A stretch of DNA of 64,000 bases from assembly GCA_026210745.1 (NCBI GenBank), contig CP110630.1, forward strand, positions 1,550,001 through 1,614,000. Direction: 5' to 3'. The stretch comes from Exobasidium rhododendri. Its lineage: Eukaryota > Basidiomycota > Exobasidiomycetes > Exobasidiales > Exobasidiaceae. The notes under the pieces were generated by a model. The model worked only from the letters and a program-made list of their open reading frames with translations, ran no database searches and was not told where the DNA came from. The translations under genes and the position numbers were made by a program. Numbering within the stretch: position 1 is the first letter of the stretch; each line of letters begins with the position of its first letter. This document shows, piece by piece, positions 21,449-31,403 of this stretch.

Positions 21449-24400
21449 CTACACTTGGTGAAATAATTCACTCCAAGCACTTCGCAACTGCAGCAGATCG
21501 GTGATGGTGTCGTTGCCGCTACTAAATTGACGACTGTCCTCCTCTTGTTGGTCTATCCATCCGTGGGTATACTCTGAACCCACAAAGCCCATTCGATAGA
21601 CAAGTCCTTCACTCGTGCCAACGACACAATTCTCATGATCCAAGACGAGTGACATTGGATTACGAGCCGGTGTTGCCAATTCTTCTGCATTTGCCTGCCA
21701 TGCACCTCCTATAGCGGCAACTCCTCTCCCTTCCTTTACTACGCTCTCGTCACTAAAGACGTCTTCAGTGATGCTCGAGTCTGATTGACTTTCCAGTGTG
21801 CTTGTGTACAATCTCCGATCGGCACCTGCTCGACTGCTGAATCGACTTGCTAAGACGATTCTCTTCTTGGTGGGGTCCACACAGCCAACTGCTGCATCGG
21901 GTGTCTGCAAGATACTCACGACGAATGGTGTGATCCCAAGGTTCGGTGCCATGCGGGTTTGCGAACTCAAGCTTGGAGATGCAGGAGTAGTGGGAGGCGA
22001 GAGAGAAGAGGGAAAAGAGCGTGTCTCCTCCCTAATTTTGTGTGTGATCGGAGAGAGAGGTGCAGCAACAGATGCGGCAGAAGTAGAAGGTGTGAGCGAC
22101 GATCGGCCTTTACTTCCGACTACAGGTCTTGGCCAGGGCAAAGGGGAAGAAGAGGACGATGGCGAACCTTTTTGACTAGAAGTGGACGGCGATCGAAGCC
22201 GAGAAGGAGTGCTGTACTGGCTGAAATTCTGAGAAGATGTGCGAGGAACTCCCTTGATCGGTGTTGTCACCACATTCCCACTAGGTCTTCTATGGTGTGG
22301 ACTCTGATCTGCAATGTTGCTCCTACTAGAAGCGATACTCGCATTTGAATCTACTCTCGTTCGAGGGCGTTGCGGCGTATTGACCCGACCCTCAGGATCT
22401 TGCGACGGGTGAACAGGAGTGACATGCTCGTGCCACTTCAGATGAAGGACCAAATTTGAAGTAGCAAGAGTGATGGTGTTGCGATGTGCAGCAAACCATC
22501 TGACAGACGACAATATTCAGTGAGAATCACCCCGGCGGTACGATTCCTCCTCTGCACTCACTGCAACATCAGATTCCCACTCTTCAGACCCTGCAACTGC
22601 GATGACAGACGGCTAGACAGCTTCGTCACATCAAATTGACCTATCATCTCCCTTCTTCGTATACTGAAGGTGCGAATGATCCCATCGACTGTCACAGCGA
22701 CAATCTTATCATGATCCACAATAGACACCCCAAGTGAGACGTTCGATTGCTGGCCAAATCGAACGAGCTTCGTCCCCTTTTGCCAATCCCATACGACGAT
22801 TGCTTTGTCCTGGCCAACACTCACCAAGTAGTCTTTGTTGAGGGCGACGTTTCGGATTCCCTTGTTATGGCCGTTCAAAGTCTGGAGCAAGGACCATGTC
22901 TTCATGTCCCACACCATCACCCTACCTGAATCGTACAGTCCTGCTGCTAGGATCCCTTCTTCACCGAGAAAGTCAAGACAAGCGATCGCCTTTGCCTTCA
23001 ACACCTTTTTGCAAACGCCAGAATACAAGTCCCAGACTCGAATGGTCTCATCGTACGATCCAGTCACCAAAGTCTTGCGATCCTTCAGCTTCATGGCCGT
23101 CACAAAGCCAGTGTGACCTTTGAACAGCGTCAAGTTCTGGCAAATTCCCTTTGACCAATTTCTCTCTCGAAAGTACAGACCTCGGACGAGGGGCTCCCAT
23201 CCCTCCGGACTGCTTGGCGCTATCATACCGATTAAATCGCCCTCTGTCAAAGCCATAGCATGTGACTCCCACAATGCAGGATTGGCTGCTGATGCTCTCC
23301 ACCTTTTCGAGACCCGTTGACAAGTGAGAAGCTCCTTGATCGTAAGTTTCTCAAAGATGAGTAGTAACACTGTGTCGGGAAGGTTACTGATCATGTCCTT
23401 TCGAAGCCGCAGATGCTTCTCTAACACTCTTTCAAAGCTTGTGAGTTCACCGGGAAGACATGCCTCCAACAGAATACTGAGCAACTCAACCCTCTGGTTT
23501 TGGGCAAGATTGCGAACCTCGGATTGTATCCTTTCTACTTCGAGGTTGCCAGCTGTGAAAGCCATGAACGAGAACGGCAACGGCCTTGATAGTCCATTTG
23601 TGGCGCGAGTACTAGAGATAGAGAACGGTACCGCCATTTCTTCTTTGTCCTTAGCATGCTGAACGTTCTCCGCTTCTTGCCGTACCTCATTGAAGAGGAC
23701 GCAGTGACCCCATTCTAGCTTCTTTGCTGCTTCCGTATTCAAGGACGAGTCATCGACAAAGTAGCATCGACTTGGGTCATTCAGACCTACTGCTTGCATA
23801 GCTTCCTGGTAAAACTCGTTCTCTGGCTTGCAAGCAAATTTCTCTTGGGCGTAGTCACAGTAGATGACACCCTCTATTTGATCATACAGTTCGAGCAGCT
23901 TGAGTACCCTGACAGCGTGCTGTGGGCAGGAGAGCGATGATGAGCAGCTCCAAAATCAAAGGACACAAGAAAAAAGTACCCACCGTCTTGTAGGCATTTG
24001 TAAGCGCCCAGACCCTACATTTCGACCTGTCCAGATCTCTCAACATCTTCTTGACTCTCTCATCAGGCCTCAGGACGTCTTCGAGTGGAAGTGTCGCATC
24101 GCACTTTGAATCGTAATCCAGTGCATCGATTTTGTGATGCATCACCAAGCCTCGGATTGCCAGCCCGTATTCCTTGTAGTACTTTTGGTGAAGTCTTTCC
24201 GCTTCAGCATGTCCAATTCCCAGTCCAATGATGTATGCTCGAATTCGCTGCGTCATAAGATGGGCGATTCTGCGGGCGGGGGAGAAAAGCTGATGAGTAT
24301 TAGGCAAATGAACAGTCCATCTCAATCAGCATTACACTCACTGTGTCCCTTTGCCATACAAGGTATTGTCTACAAGAGGTTATGGCGCAATCATAAGAAT

Positions 24401-24708
24401 CTGGATGCAGTACACCTTCAGTGCTTGCGACGTGCCTCACCTATGTCGAGCCATACCATCGAGCGGCCATCATCACCCACATCCAATGCACCTTCTACTA
24501 AGGGCAAAACGCCTACTTTCCTTTTCCTGCTCTGTTCTACAGGCAACACAGCTCCAGTCGTATGCGATCTAGGTGGCCCCTTTCCGTTGACAAGTGTCTG
24601 CGTCTTTGCGGGTGCATTATTGATCCTCTTCAATGGAGAAGTCTGTGTCTTGTCAGAAGATGCAGATTGTGGAGAAAGGAGCTGAACTTTCCCTTGCCCT
24701 GACTGCAT
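21449..24708 (-). CDS. Fusion: Sdt1-like HAD pyrimidine 5'-nucleotidase + F-box + WD40
   Basis: Five exons (24708-24441, 24369-24342, 24269-23984, 23919-22562, 22499-21449; introns 62-72 bp) join in frame into 996 residues. Residues 84-270 are a complete HAD hydrolase of the Sdt1 type: motif I WLDIDNTLY (D88, D90), motif II ALTNA, motif III K225 in CKPENEFY, motif IV YFVDDSSLN (D249, D250). At about 320-412 there is a helical segment plus F-box (ISNLPDTVLLLIFEKL...SKRWRA), then WD40 repeats from ~460 (GHTGFVTAMKL, GSYDETIRVWDL) to ~690, a Ser/Pro-rich region, and a last blade-like stretch. The final residues TITDLLQLRSAWSELF look like an Sdt1 C-terminus. The F-box/WD40 part resembles Cdc4/FBXW7-type SCF adaptors. 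Start chosen at the first ATG of the open frame; the ~80-residue N-tail is extra for the family. Confidence 0.8.
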
Positions 24709-25198
24709 GACACTCTCCACCACTCAACCTCGTCGCTGAGTAAGAGATGGACTATGTGATGCAGAGGCCAAATAGAGGCTACAGCAGGGTGAAAACGTAC
24801 CTGAGTCTGATGCGAGAGAAGACAGATAGATTGTATACGTCAAAAGTGACGTTCCTGTTCTTTCTTCGAATATTATCCACGTCGCACGGACTCGAGTGAA
24901 AAGTATCGCCCCCACTCAGATTAATGTCCTCCCACCGTGTCGTATTCTTGCCACACAAAGAGGGGGGGGGGCACATGCTCTATTCTTTTACCATATGATT
25001 GGGCGTGATGAGCAAGTATGTGATACGAATGTACAAAGTTGTATCAAATGCTTCATAGCCTTGGACACAACTTTTGCTTGATGGGACGGAAGTGAGAAAG
25101 AGTGGAAAGTATGATGGAAAAGCTTGATAGGGTGGAGCGCAAGAGTGTGGAAAAGGAAGGGGGGGGGAAAAGAAATGGGGAGCTCAAAGAATACCTGC
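24709..25198. promoter_or_regulatory. Intergenic region upstream of the fusion gene
   Basis: 490 bp between the homocitrate synthase stop and the fusion-gene start, both on the - strand. It contains two G homopolymers on the + strand, near 24962-24971 and 25159-25167. No gene is supported. Confidence 0.45.
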
Positions 25199-26575
25199 TC
25201 ACGATTGAGTAATCTCTTGAGTCGATGCTTGAATTGCCTTTGCTGGGTAGGTGTTGGAGTTGCCAGGTAGTGCATGCCAGTAATCACGGAGAACTCGATC
25301 GACGTCTTCGACTGATTGCTCTCGTACGTCGGCAAGTGTCTTTACCTTTTGTGTGCAAATCTTGATCTGGTCGTCAGTGAGATCCAGTTCAAGTTGCTCG
25401 GCTCTCGACTTGATGGCATTCCACCCGACAAGTCGAGATCCAATGTTGACGTAACGAGACATTCCGAAATCTTCCGGCTTGAGAATTTCATATGTAGCTG
25501 GGTTCGCAAGAATGGCCTTTGCGTGAATGCCAGCCTTGTGGGTGAAAGCACAATATCCAGTGACGTAGTTGTTGAATGGGACTTGCACTTGAACGGCGTC
25601 AGCAACAAGATTCTCGACCTCTCGCAGATTGGCAATCTTGTACTTGTTCATGACAAAGTCCCGATCGACGGTGTACATCCTCGCAAGGAAACCTCCGAGA
25701 GGAACGATTCCATTCCTCTCGCCGATTCCCAGGACTGTCGTGTCGATGTGTGTTGCACCTGCTTCAAGAGCGGCGTATGCATTGGCAATAGCGCAGCCAG
25801 TGTCATTGTGAAGATGAACTTCAATGTCACATTGTGGTGAAATGACGCTTCTCAAGACCTTCACCAAGTCGTAAACCTGACGAGGATTGGCTACGCCTAC
25901 CGTGTCTGCAATTCCTACTCGATTCACACCTACTTTGTCAACTGCTTGATAGATGCTCAAGAGATCCACCAAGTCTGACCGGAAACTGTCTTCCGTTGAG
26001 AATCGAATTTCGATGCCCTTGGACTTTACGTATTGAATGACCTCGACTGCCTTCTTGGTAATGTAGGTGATGTCCTTGCCATGCGAAAATTCTCTCAAAA
26101 ACTTGCTGGTGCCCATGACAACATCGACACCATCTACGCCAGTCTCACAGGCAATTCTAGCATCGTCCATGTGACATCGAATGTGTGTGATGACCTTGGT
26201 CTTGAGTCCAAGCTTGCAAATGGCTTCGCAGTCCGATCGACTTTGCTCACTTGCGGCAGGGCTGGTCAATTCAATGCAGTCCACACCCAATTCGTCCAAT
26301 GATTTGGCAATGCGAATCTTGGTCTCGGTATCAAAGAATGCATTGGCAAATTGTTCACCTTCACGCAATGTGCTCTCGATTATCTTGAAGTTTGCGAGGT
26401 TGCCGATGCTGGTAGCTTGCATTGGCTGTGTTGAAACACTTCCTCGTATGTGTTCTTCCTTTGGCTTGGACACGGCACCATTCTCAATTCCTACGTGAGT
26501 GGATTCCAGTCCGTTCGTGTGACCGTTGACCCGCTTGATGGGGCCCTCTGAGGGAGCACAGTCGGCGCAAGGCAT
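25199..26575 (-). CDS. LYS20: Homocitrate synthase (alpha-aminoadipate lysine pathway)
   Basis: An uninterrupted 458-codon frame. After a ~60-residue leader the HMGL/isopropylmalate-synthase-like TIM barrel begins: [20 protein letters not shown] with catalytic arginine and glutamate, [38 protein letters not shown], and metal-binding [13 protein letters not shown]. The C-terminal accessory region ([41 protein letters not shown]) is typical of fungal Lys20/Lys21. It condenses acetyl-CoA and 2-oxoglutarate to homocitrate, the first and lysine-regulated step of fungal lysine synthesis. The lack of an intron is notable among its neighbours. Its upstream region is shared with the divergent PX-domain gene. 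Confidence 0.96.
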   Translation of the reverse strand: MPCADCAPSEGPIKRVNGHTNGLESTHVGIENGAVSKPKEEHIRGSVSTQPMQATSIGNLANFKIIESTLREGEQFANAFFDTETKIRIAKSLDELGVDCIELTSPAASEQSRSDCEAICKLGLKTKVITHIRCHMDDARIACETGVDGVDVVMGTSKFLREFSHGKDITYITKKAVEVIQYVKSKGIEIRFSTEDSFRSDLVDLLSIYQAVDKVGVNRVGIADTVGVANPRQVYDLVKVLRSVISPQCDIEVHLHNDTGCAIANAYAALEAGATHIDTTVLGIGERNGIVPLGGFLARMYTVDRDFVMNKYKIANLREVENLVADAVQVQVPFNNYVTGYCAFTHKAGIHAKAILANPATYEILKPEDFGMSRYVNIGSRLVGWNAIKSRAEQLELDLTDDQIKICTQKVKTLADVREQSVEDVDRVLRDYWHALPGNSNTYPAKAIQASTQEITQS

Positions 26576-27272
26576 GCTTTCCAGAAGATGTGGAGAAGTG
26601 TGGGGCTCTTTGATGAGATTGAAGGTGACGTCTAGGTCGATTGCACTCGTGTATCCGAAGAAGAGGATTCGCAGATACCTTTACCGCACTCTACAGGATT
26701 TAGAGTGATTAGGATTTGATGAGGATGCGTGAGACCCAAGTCGGTAGAAGAATGCTTTTACAGGTCAGGATCGTTTGGTGGAGAAGGAATTTTTTTATTC
26801 GCGAAAAATCGAGTCAATGAAATTGGTCAAAAGGCTGAAGCTGGCGGACATCATTCGGCGGAGGTCTTTGCTCGCGTGTTCTTTCGCTGCTTGCCCATTC
26901 ACTCGCGTGGCTTCCGCGCGGCACTTGCCTCTCTACGGACGGCATGCACCTCCTTTCATGCGCAAGTCAGAGACGAAAACAGGCGCTAATCTTCTGCTGA
27001 TCATCGCGACATCTCAATAGAGAAAGGCAAAACAAGAATATTCTTTGAACTGTATGTAGTTTTTTTTTTCCGTATACAGTAGTAGATCGTAACGCTAAAA
27101 TATCGTGCCTGTTCCGCACTCTAAAATTATCTGCCTCCAGGGCTTCTGTGCCCCGCACGACCGGGCCCAAAGGATTTTCCCCAATCAGTAATGTATTAAA
27201 TGAAACGTCTTCATCGGTCTGCCCTTTACAGATTCTTGTGCCATCACACACCACACGACTACGACGCCAGAG
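26576..27272. promoter_or_regulatory. Divergent intergenic region, homocitrate synthase / PX protein
   Basis: 697 bp. A T run lies at 27060-27069 and an A/T-rich stretch around 27060-27140. No CACGTG. No supported coding sequence. Confidence 0.4.
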
Positions 27273-30200
27273 ATGTCGTCGTCCTCAAAGAGACCAAGCA
27301 AGCGCAGTATTGTCGGGTCGATGGGGCTTCCCCCGTACCAGAAACCTGCGGAGCCAGAATGGGCCAGAAAGAAGGAATTGGGCTCAGACGTTCGCAGCAC
27401 AAGCACTCTCGATCGAGAGGACGAGGAAGAGGAGGAGGAGAACTTTTCCGCATCCTCCATCGCATCACCAGCCTCGAGAGGTAATGACTCGATCGCCGCT
27501 GCTTCCGTCCCAAAGTCACAAAAGCCAGTCCCAACACCAGTCGTCGTGAATGGGTCGCAGTCAGATAAAGCTGGGAAGCTGGGTCGTTTCAGGAGCATAG
27601 GGAGGAAGAAGGCTGCAGCGCCCGCTATTCCAGTAGACACAAGGAGAAGAAAGTACAACAAGGAGTTTGGAAAGAAGACGGGTCTGCCTGAAGAGCTGGA
27701 AGAGAACAAGGACGATGTCGAGGAGGAGATCTTACCACCTCAGCGAGATCGACAAAGGACTGCGAGAGCAATACGCGATGGGAAGGGTTCTAGTGTAGGA
27801 GTGATAGGAGCGGTTGCAAGCAGTGATGAACCAAGCAGTCCAATCGCAACTTCAGCCGAAGAAGTCAAGAGTGCTGCAAAAGCCAGAGGTAGAACGTCGC
27901 AGTCAGCAGCTTCAAAGAATTCTTTCCCAGTTGCACTTCCACCTGCGCGTGGTGCGACCGAAACGCACGACGAAGTCTCAAGCGATGACGATGACTTGCA
28001 AGATGCACAGGAAGTCCAAGCTGAACCTGCCGATGTACACGATGATGAGTCAGTAGCAGTCATCGTGAACAGCTCCAGTCTTGCACCTGCTTTGACCGGT
28101 GGTTACCTTGATGAAAAAGTACCCACGTACGATCTCACTGATCCGTCCAAGAAGAGCAATGAGTCGCACTTCGAAGACATCGAAGAGAAAGAAGCGAACG
28201 GGCATGCTATCAGAGGTGGTCTGGTTGCAGCAGGATTTGCAACAGCTGGCGTTGGTGCACTTACCCTTGCCGCAGAAGAAGAAGAAGAAGAGGAGGAGGG
28301 GGAGAATGATGAAAATCACAACATGGAGGAAGTTCAAGAGAGTATTGTGGAGGAGAAAGAGGTTAAACTTCGACCTGCGAAATCACCCATGCGATCAAAG
28401 AACGATAAAGCCGTTGCTGCTGTGGTAGCTGCCGAGGAAGACGACAGGCAGAAGCAGAGAGTAAAGTCGACTCCTCTCCCTCCTCGAAAGAAAGCCGCGA
28501 AACGTACAGAGGCGAAGATAGCTTCCTTGTCGGCGGTGCAGCGACACTACCTTCTCAAGGCTCTCGTGTCTCTTCAAATGCAGCAAGAGTTTTCCGAGCT
28601 GGAGAAGCTGGGAGCACTGACCCAGTACGGCTACCCGTTCTCGCTCGATAGACCCCAGCTGAAACGTCTAAAGAAATCGAAACAATTAGAAGGCGGCTTT
28701 GAAAACAACGACTTCGAAGAGGAAGCAGATGATCCTTATGCCGATGCCGATCAAGATGAGATCCGGAAGAGGGAAGGATTGATGGAGCCGTTGATTACTC
28801 GTCATATGTTTCACGTCCACCTGCACAGCTTTCCCGGATTAGATGACGCACCTATCAAGTACTGGCAGAAGCGGATTCAACCTTTCTTTGATGAGATGGC
28901 GGCGCGGAACTTCTCTACGTCCATGGAACGATCAGAAACGACAAGTCGACACTTTTATACATTGGCAGCCACTCGGTACCTGGGAGGGTTCTTTTCGCGT
29001 GGGTTCGGAGTCAGAGGAGAGGGAGAATTAAAGGGACCTGGCAAAGGAGTGCCCGGCTCCGATCGATGGGGCATTGGAAAAGAATGGGGCAAGGGGACCG
29101 TCAAGAGAGGACTGGATCGTCCTCTCCGGCCCGACGCTTCTACCATGGATCTGATCGATAACCTCTTCGAAGGACAAGAGAAGCAAGTCTGGCAAAGAGC
29201 TCGCAAGGAAACGACGCGAGTGAAGCGAGACTGGCAAGGCTTCAAGGAGTTTGTGATTGAAAAAGAGAGCGGGCTAGAGGAGACGATGAACTATCTGGAT
29301 GTAGGAACCTTGCGAAACCTGCCGTCTCAGTACCGAAATGCAGAAGAGTATGCTCGAATACATACCGCCTTTATCTTTCACGCTCTCTTTGTCACCTCAC
29401 CGAGCGCCGACAGCTTCTTCAGTGTTCTCAAAGGCATCCACCTGTTGTTCCCTTATTGGGGCGCAAAGCAGCTACTCAAAGTAGCCAATGCACAAACGAT
29501 GATTCAGGGGATCCTGTCGCTTTTACTAGCCCGGCCTGCTGGCTCAAAATCGTTGATCCAACGCATCTTTGTCGCCGTCATCGGTGGACAAGGATCAGCG
29601 ATAGCAAAAGAGTGTATTGCTCCTCTTGCAAAGGAAATCAACGAAAAAGAGTTGTGTTCTAAGCTGGAAGAGTACGTGAAACGTGGAAACAGACCGGAAG
29701 GGAGAGCCATCCGAAGCAGAGCAACTCGAACGGGTCAAGATGTGGTGGCGACTATTCTACTGTACTCTTCTGGCACGCAAATCTCCGAAAGCGACAAGAG
29801 AAGCGTCTTGGACATGCACGACGCCTTTGCTCAGAGTCCATATCGAGGCCATGTCAACTCTGCATACCCTAGCTCCACTCCGGTCGGGAAGGAAGGCAAG
29901 GAACCGGTCATACAGAACTGGGGAGTCAGTGCAGAGGAACAGGCAATGGCGCGCAAGTATGCCATGCTCAAGTTGTTTCTCCGGGAATGTCTCAAGAGGC
30001 GAGACCGAGATGAAGCATGCAAAGTGGCGAGTGGCAGTTTGATACCTTCAATCATCAAAGATTCTCTCGACACTGTCTTCTACGGGCCGATCAAACACAT
30101 TGCCGAGGTCAGTGATCTCAGTGCCCGACTGGGAGACTTGCAGGCCTTCTTTGATGATATAATCAAGTTGAAGAAGTCTGGCGACAACTCTTTGCCTGCT

Positions 30201-31139
30201 TGGATTGCTTTGACGGCTCGACATGAGAACAGCCTCTTCTTGCTCTTCCATGAATGTGCGCCGATCATGAAACCTTTCACGGAGTGGCTTCAGATCGGAG
30301 CAGATTACATGGCGCTCAGCACGACTGATCCAGCTCATCCGGCAAATCGAAGAGCGAAGAATGTCGAAGTCAACCTGGAAGACTTGTTAGCCGACGATCG
30401 ACTGAGCGATGAAGATGTCTCCTCCATCTTGGCGGAAGTTGATCAACTAGCAAAGTACATCAAGTGGCAGAAGATTTGGTATGAATTGGAGATGCGAAAA
30501 GATTACTTACTGGCCAAGGGTCCTGGTGCTGATGACGACAGAGGCAAGTCTACCATTCCAGCGAGTGGACTGTGTGAAGATGACATCCCAGGAAGGGACA
30601 TGAAAGCAAGAATTCAAGACATCGATCAACTGATGAAGGAGTTGATTGCGGCGGAAGGAGAAGAACTGGAAGAAGGCATTGTGGAGAATGATGCAAGAGG
30701 AACGGAAATGAAGGACTACCCATGGGCTTGGTTCGACACAAACGACCCCCTGCATCAGCATCTGGATGAGACAGACCCAACTCAACTCGAGTTCTTCCCT
30801 AGTATCGCTTCGGTCAAGATGCCTACGTTGAAAGCCACTCGAAAGGCATTGGAACCGTTCAGGGAAGTGCTCGTGGAAAAGTTGCCTGCCTGGAAAGAAG
30901 GCGATGCAAAGGGTGTGCCTGCCACTCCAAAGATCATGCAGACGGCAAGACGATCAAAAGGAGCCTACGGTTCAGATGATCGAAGTGTGGCTTCACCTTC
31001 TTCCCACATGGGAAGCGAGAAAGGAGCCGGTGCAAATACAAAATCATTCTTCGGAAGCATGAAGTCGACGGAGAAGGATAAGAAGCCCTTGAAAGTGACG
31101 AATTTCATCAGAGTGCCTTTCTTGAGCCCCCGAACTTGA
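27273..31139 (+). CDS. PXB-PX domain lipid-associated protein (Lec1/Mug122-like)
   Basis: A single 1288-codon exon. The first ~400 residues are disordered and charged, with Ser/Glu tracts, an Ala/Gly-rich hydrophobic stretch (LVAAGFATAGVGALTLAA, about 315-333) and a poly-Glu run. At ~418 a PX-associated PXB domain begins (SLSAVQRHYLLKALVSLQMQ). At ~502 comes the PX domain (LITRHMFHVHLHSFPG...YWQKRIQPFFDEMA), which in the family binds phosphoinositides. The long C-terminal helical region corresponds to the fungal DUF3818-type extension seen in yeast YPR097W (Lec1) and fission yeast Mug122. It probably acts at the cytosolic face of membranes in lipid transport; this is inferred from family knowledge. 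Confidence 0.85.
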   Translation: MSSSSKRPSKRSIVGSMGLPPYQKPAEPEWARKKELGSDVRSTSTLDREDEEEEEENFSASSIASPASRGNDSIAAASVPKSQKPVPTPVVVNGSQSDKAGKLGRFRSIGRKKAAAPAIPVDTRRRKYNKEFGKKTGLPEELEENKDDVEEEILPPQRDRQRTARAIRDGKGSSVGVIGAVASSDEPSSPIATSAEEVKSAAKARGRTSQSAASKNSFPVALPPARGATETHDEVSSDDDDLQDAQEVQAEPADVHDDESVAVIVNSSSLAPALTGGYLDEKVPTYDLTDPSKKSNESHFEDIEEKEANGHAIRGGLVAAGFATAGVGALTLAAEEEEEEEEGENDENHNMEEVQESIVEEKEVKLRPAKSPMRSKNDKAVAAVVAAEEDDRQKQRVKSTPLPPRKKAAKRTEAKIASLSAVQRHYLLKALVSLQMQQEFSELEKLGALTQYGYPFSLDRPQLKRLKKSKQLEGGFENNDFEEEADDPYADADQDEIRKREGLMEPLITRHMFHVHLHSFPGLDDAPIKYWQKRIQPFFDEMAARNFSTSMERSETTSRHFYTLAATRYLGGFFSRGFGVRGEGELKGPGKGVPGSDRWGIGKEWGKGTVKRGLDRPLRPDASTMDLIDNLFEGQEKQVWQRARKETTRVKRDWQGFKEFVIEKESGLEETMNYLDVGTLRNLPSQYRNAEEYARIHTAFIFHALFVTSPSADSFFSVLKGIHLLFPYWGAKQLLKVANAQTMIQGILSLLLARPAGSKSLIQRIFVAVIGGQGSAIAKECIAPLAKEINEKELCSKLEEYVKRGNRPEGRAIRSRATRTGQDVVATILLYSSGTQISESDKRSVLDMHDAFAQSPYRGHVNSAYPSSTPVGKEGKEPVIQNWGVSAEEQAMARKYAMLKLFLRECLKRRDRDEACKVASGSLIPSIIKDSLDTVFYGPIKHIAEVSDLSARLGDLQAFFDDIIKLKKSGDNSLPAWIALTARHENSLFLLFHECAPIMKPFTEWLQIGADYMALSTTDPAHPANRRAKNVEVNLEDLLADDRLSDEDVSSILAEVDQLAKYIKWQKIWYELEMRKDYLLAKGPGADDDRGKSTIPASGLCEDDIPGRDMKARIQDIDQLMKELIAAEGEELEEGIVENDARGTEMKDYPWAWFDTNDPLHQHLDETDPTQLEFFPSIASVKMPTLKATRKALEPFREVLVEKLPAWKEGDAKGVPATPKIMQTARRSKGAYGSDDRSVASPSSHMGSEKGAGANTKSFFGSMKSTEKDKKPLKVTNFIRVPFLSPRT

Positions 31140-31403
31140 TGTCATCCCTTATTCCGAGGAACGATCATCAGGAAGATGTTACGTCCTCATCGTCGCAGAT
31201 TGCGGAACACCCTCTTTCCTCCTCCTCCCCTTCCCTTCCTCTGTTCCATTACCATCTCTAGTGCTTGTATAAAGGTCACAATGGGAAATTGCATTTGCTG
31301 TGCTGCTATTATAATGTCATGACTAAAAGTATGGAAAGAGATGGACGGTAGGTGAAAGGGGGGAAGAGGGAATCTGTGCGAGAGAGACTCGTACACGTCC
31401 TCT

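Noticed and set aside
21449-23750. F-box/WD40 part as a nested gene inside a nucleotidase intron
   Set aside because: A GTACGG donor after the HAD core and an AG before the HAD-like tail exist, but their phases do not match and the frame is open throughout, so a continuous fusion is simpler. Transcripts could overturn this.
27185-27709. 174-codon - strand ORF over the start of the PX gene
   Set aside because: Antisense of the Ser/Glu-rich N-terminus; composition explained by the sense strand.
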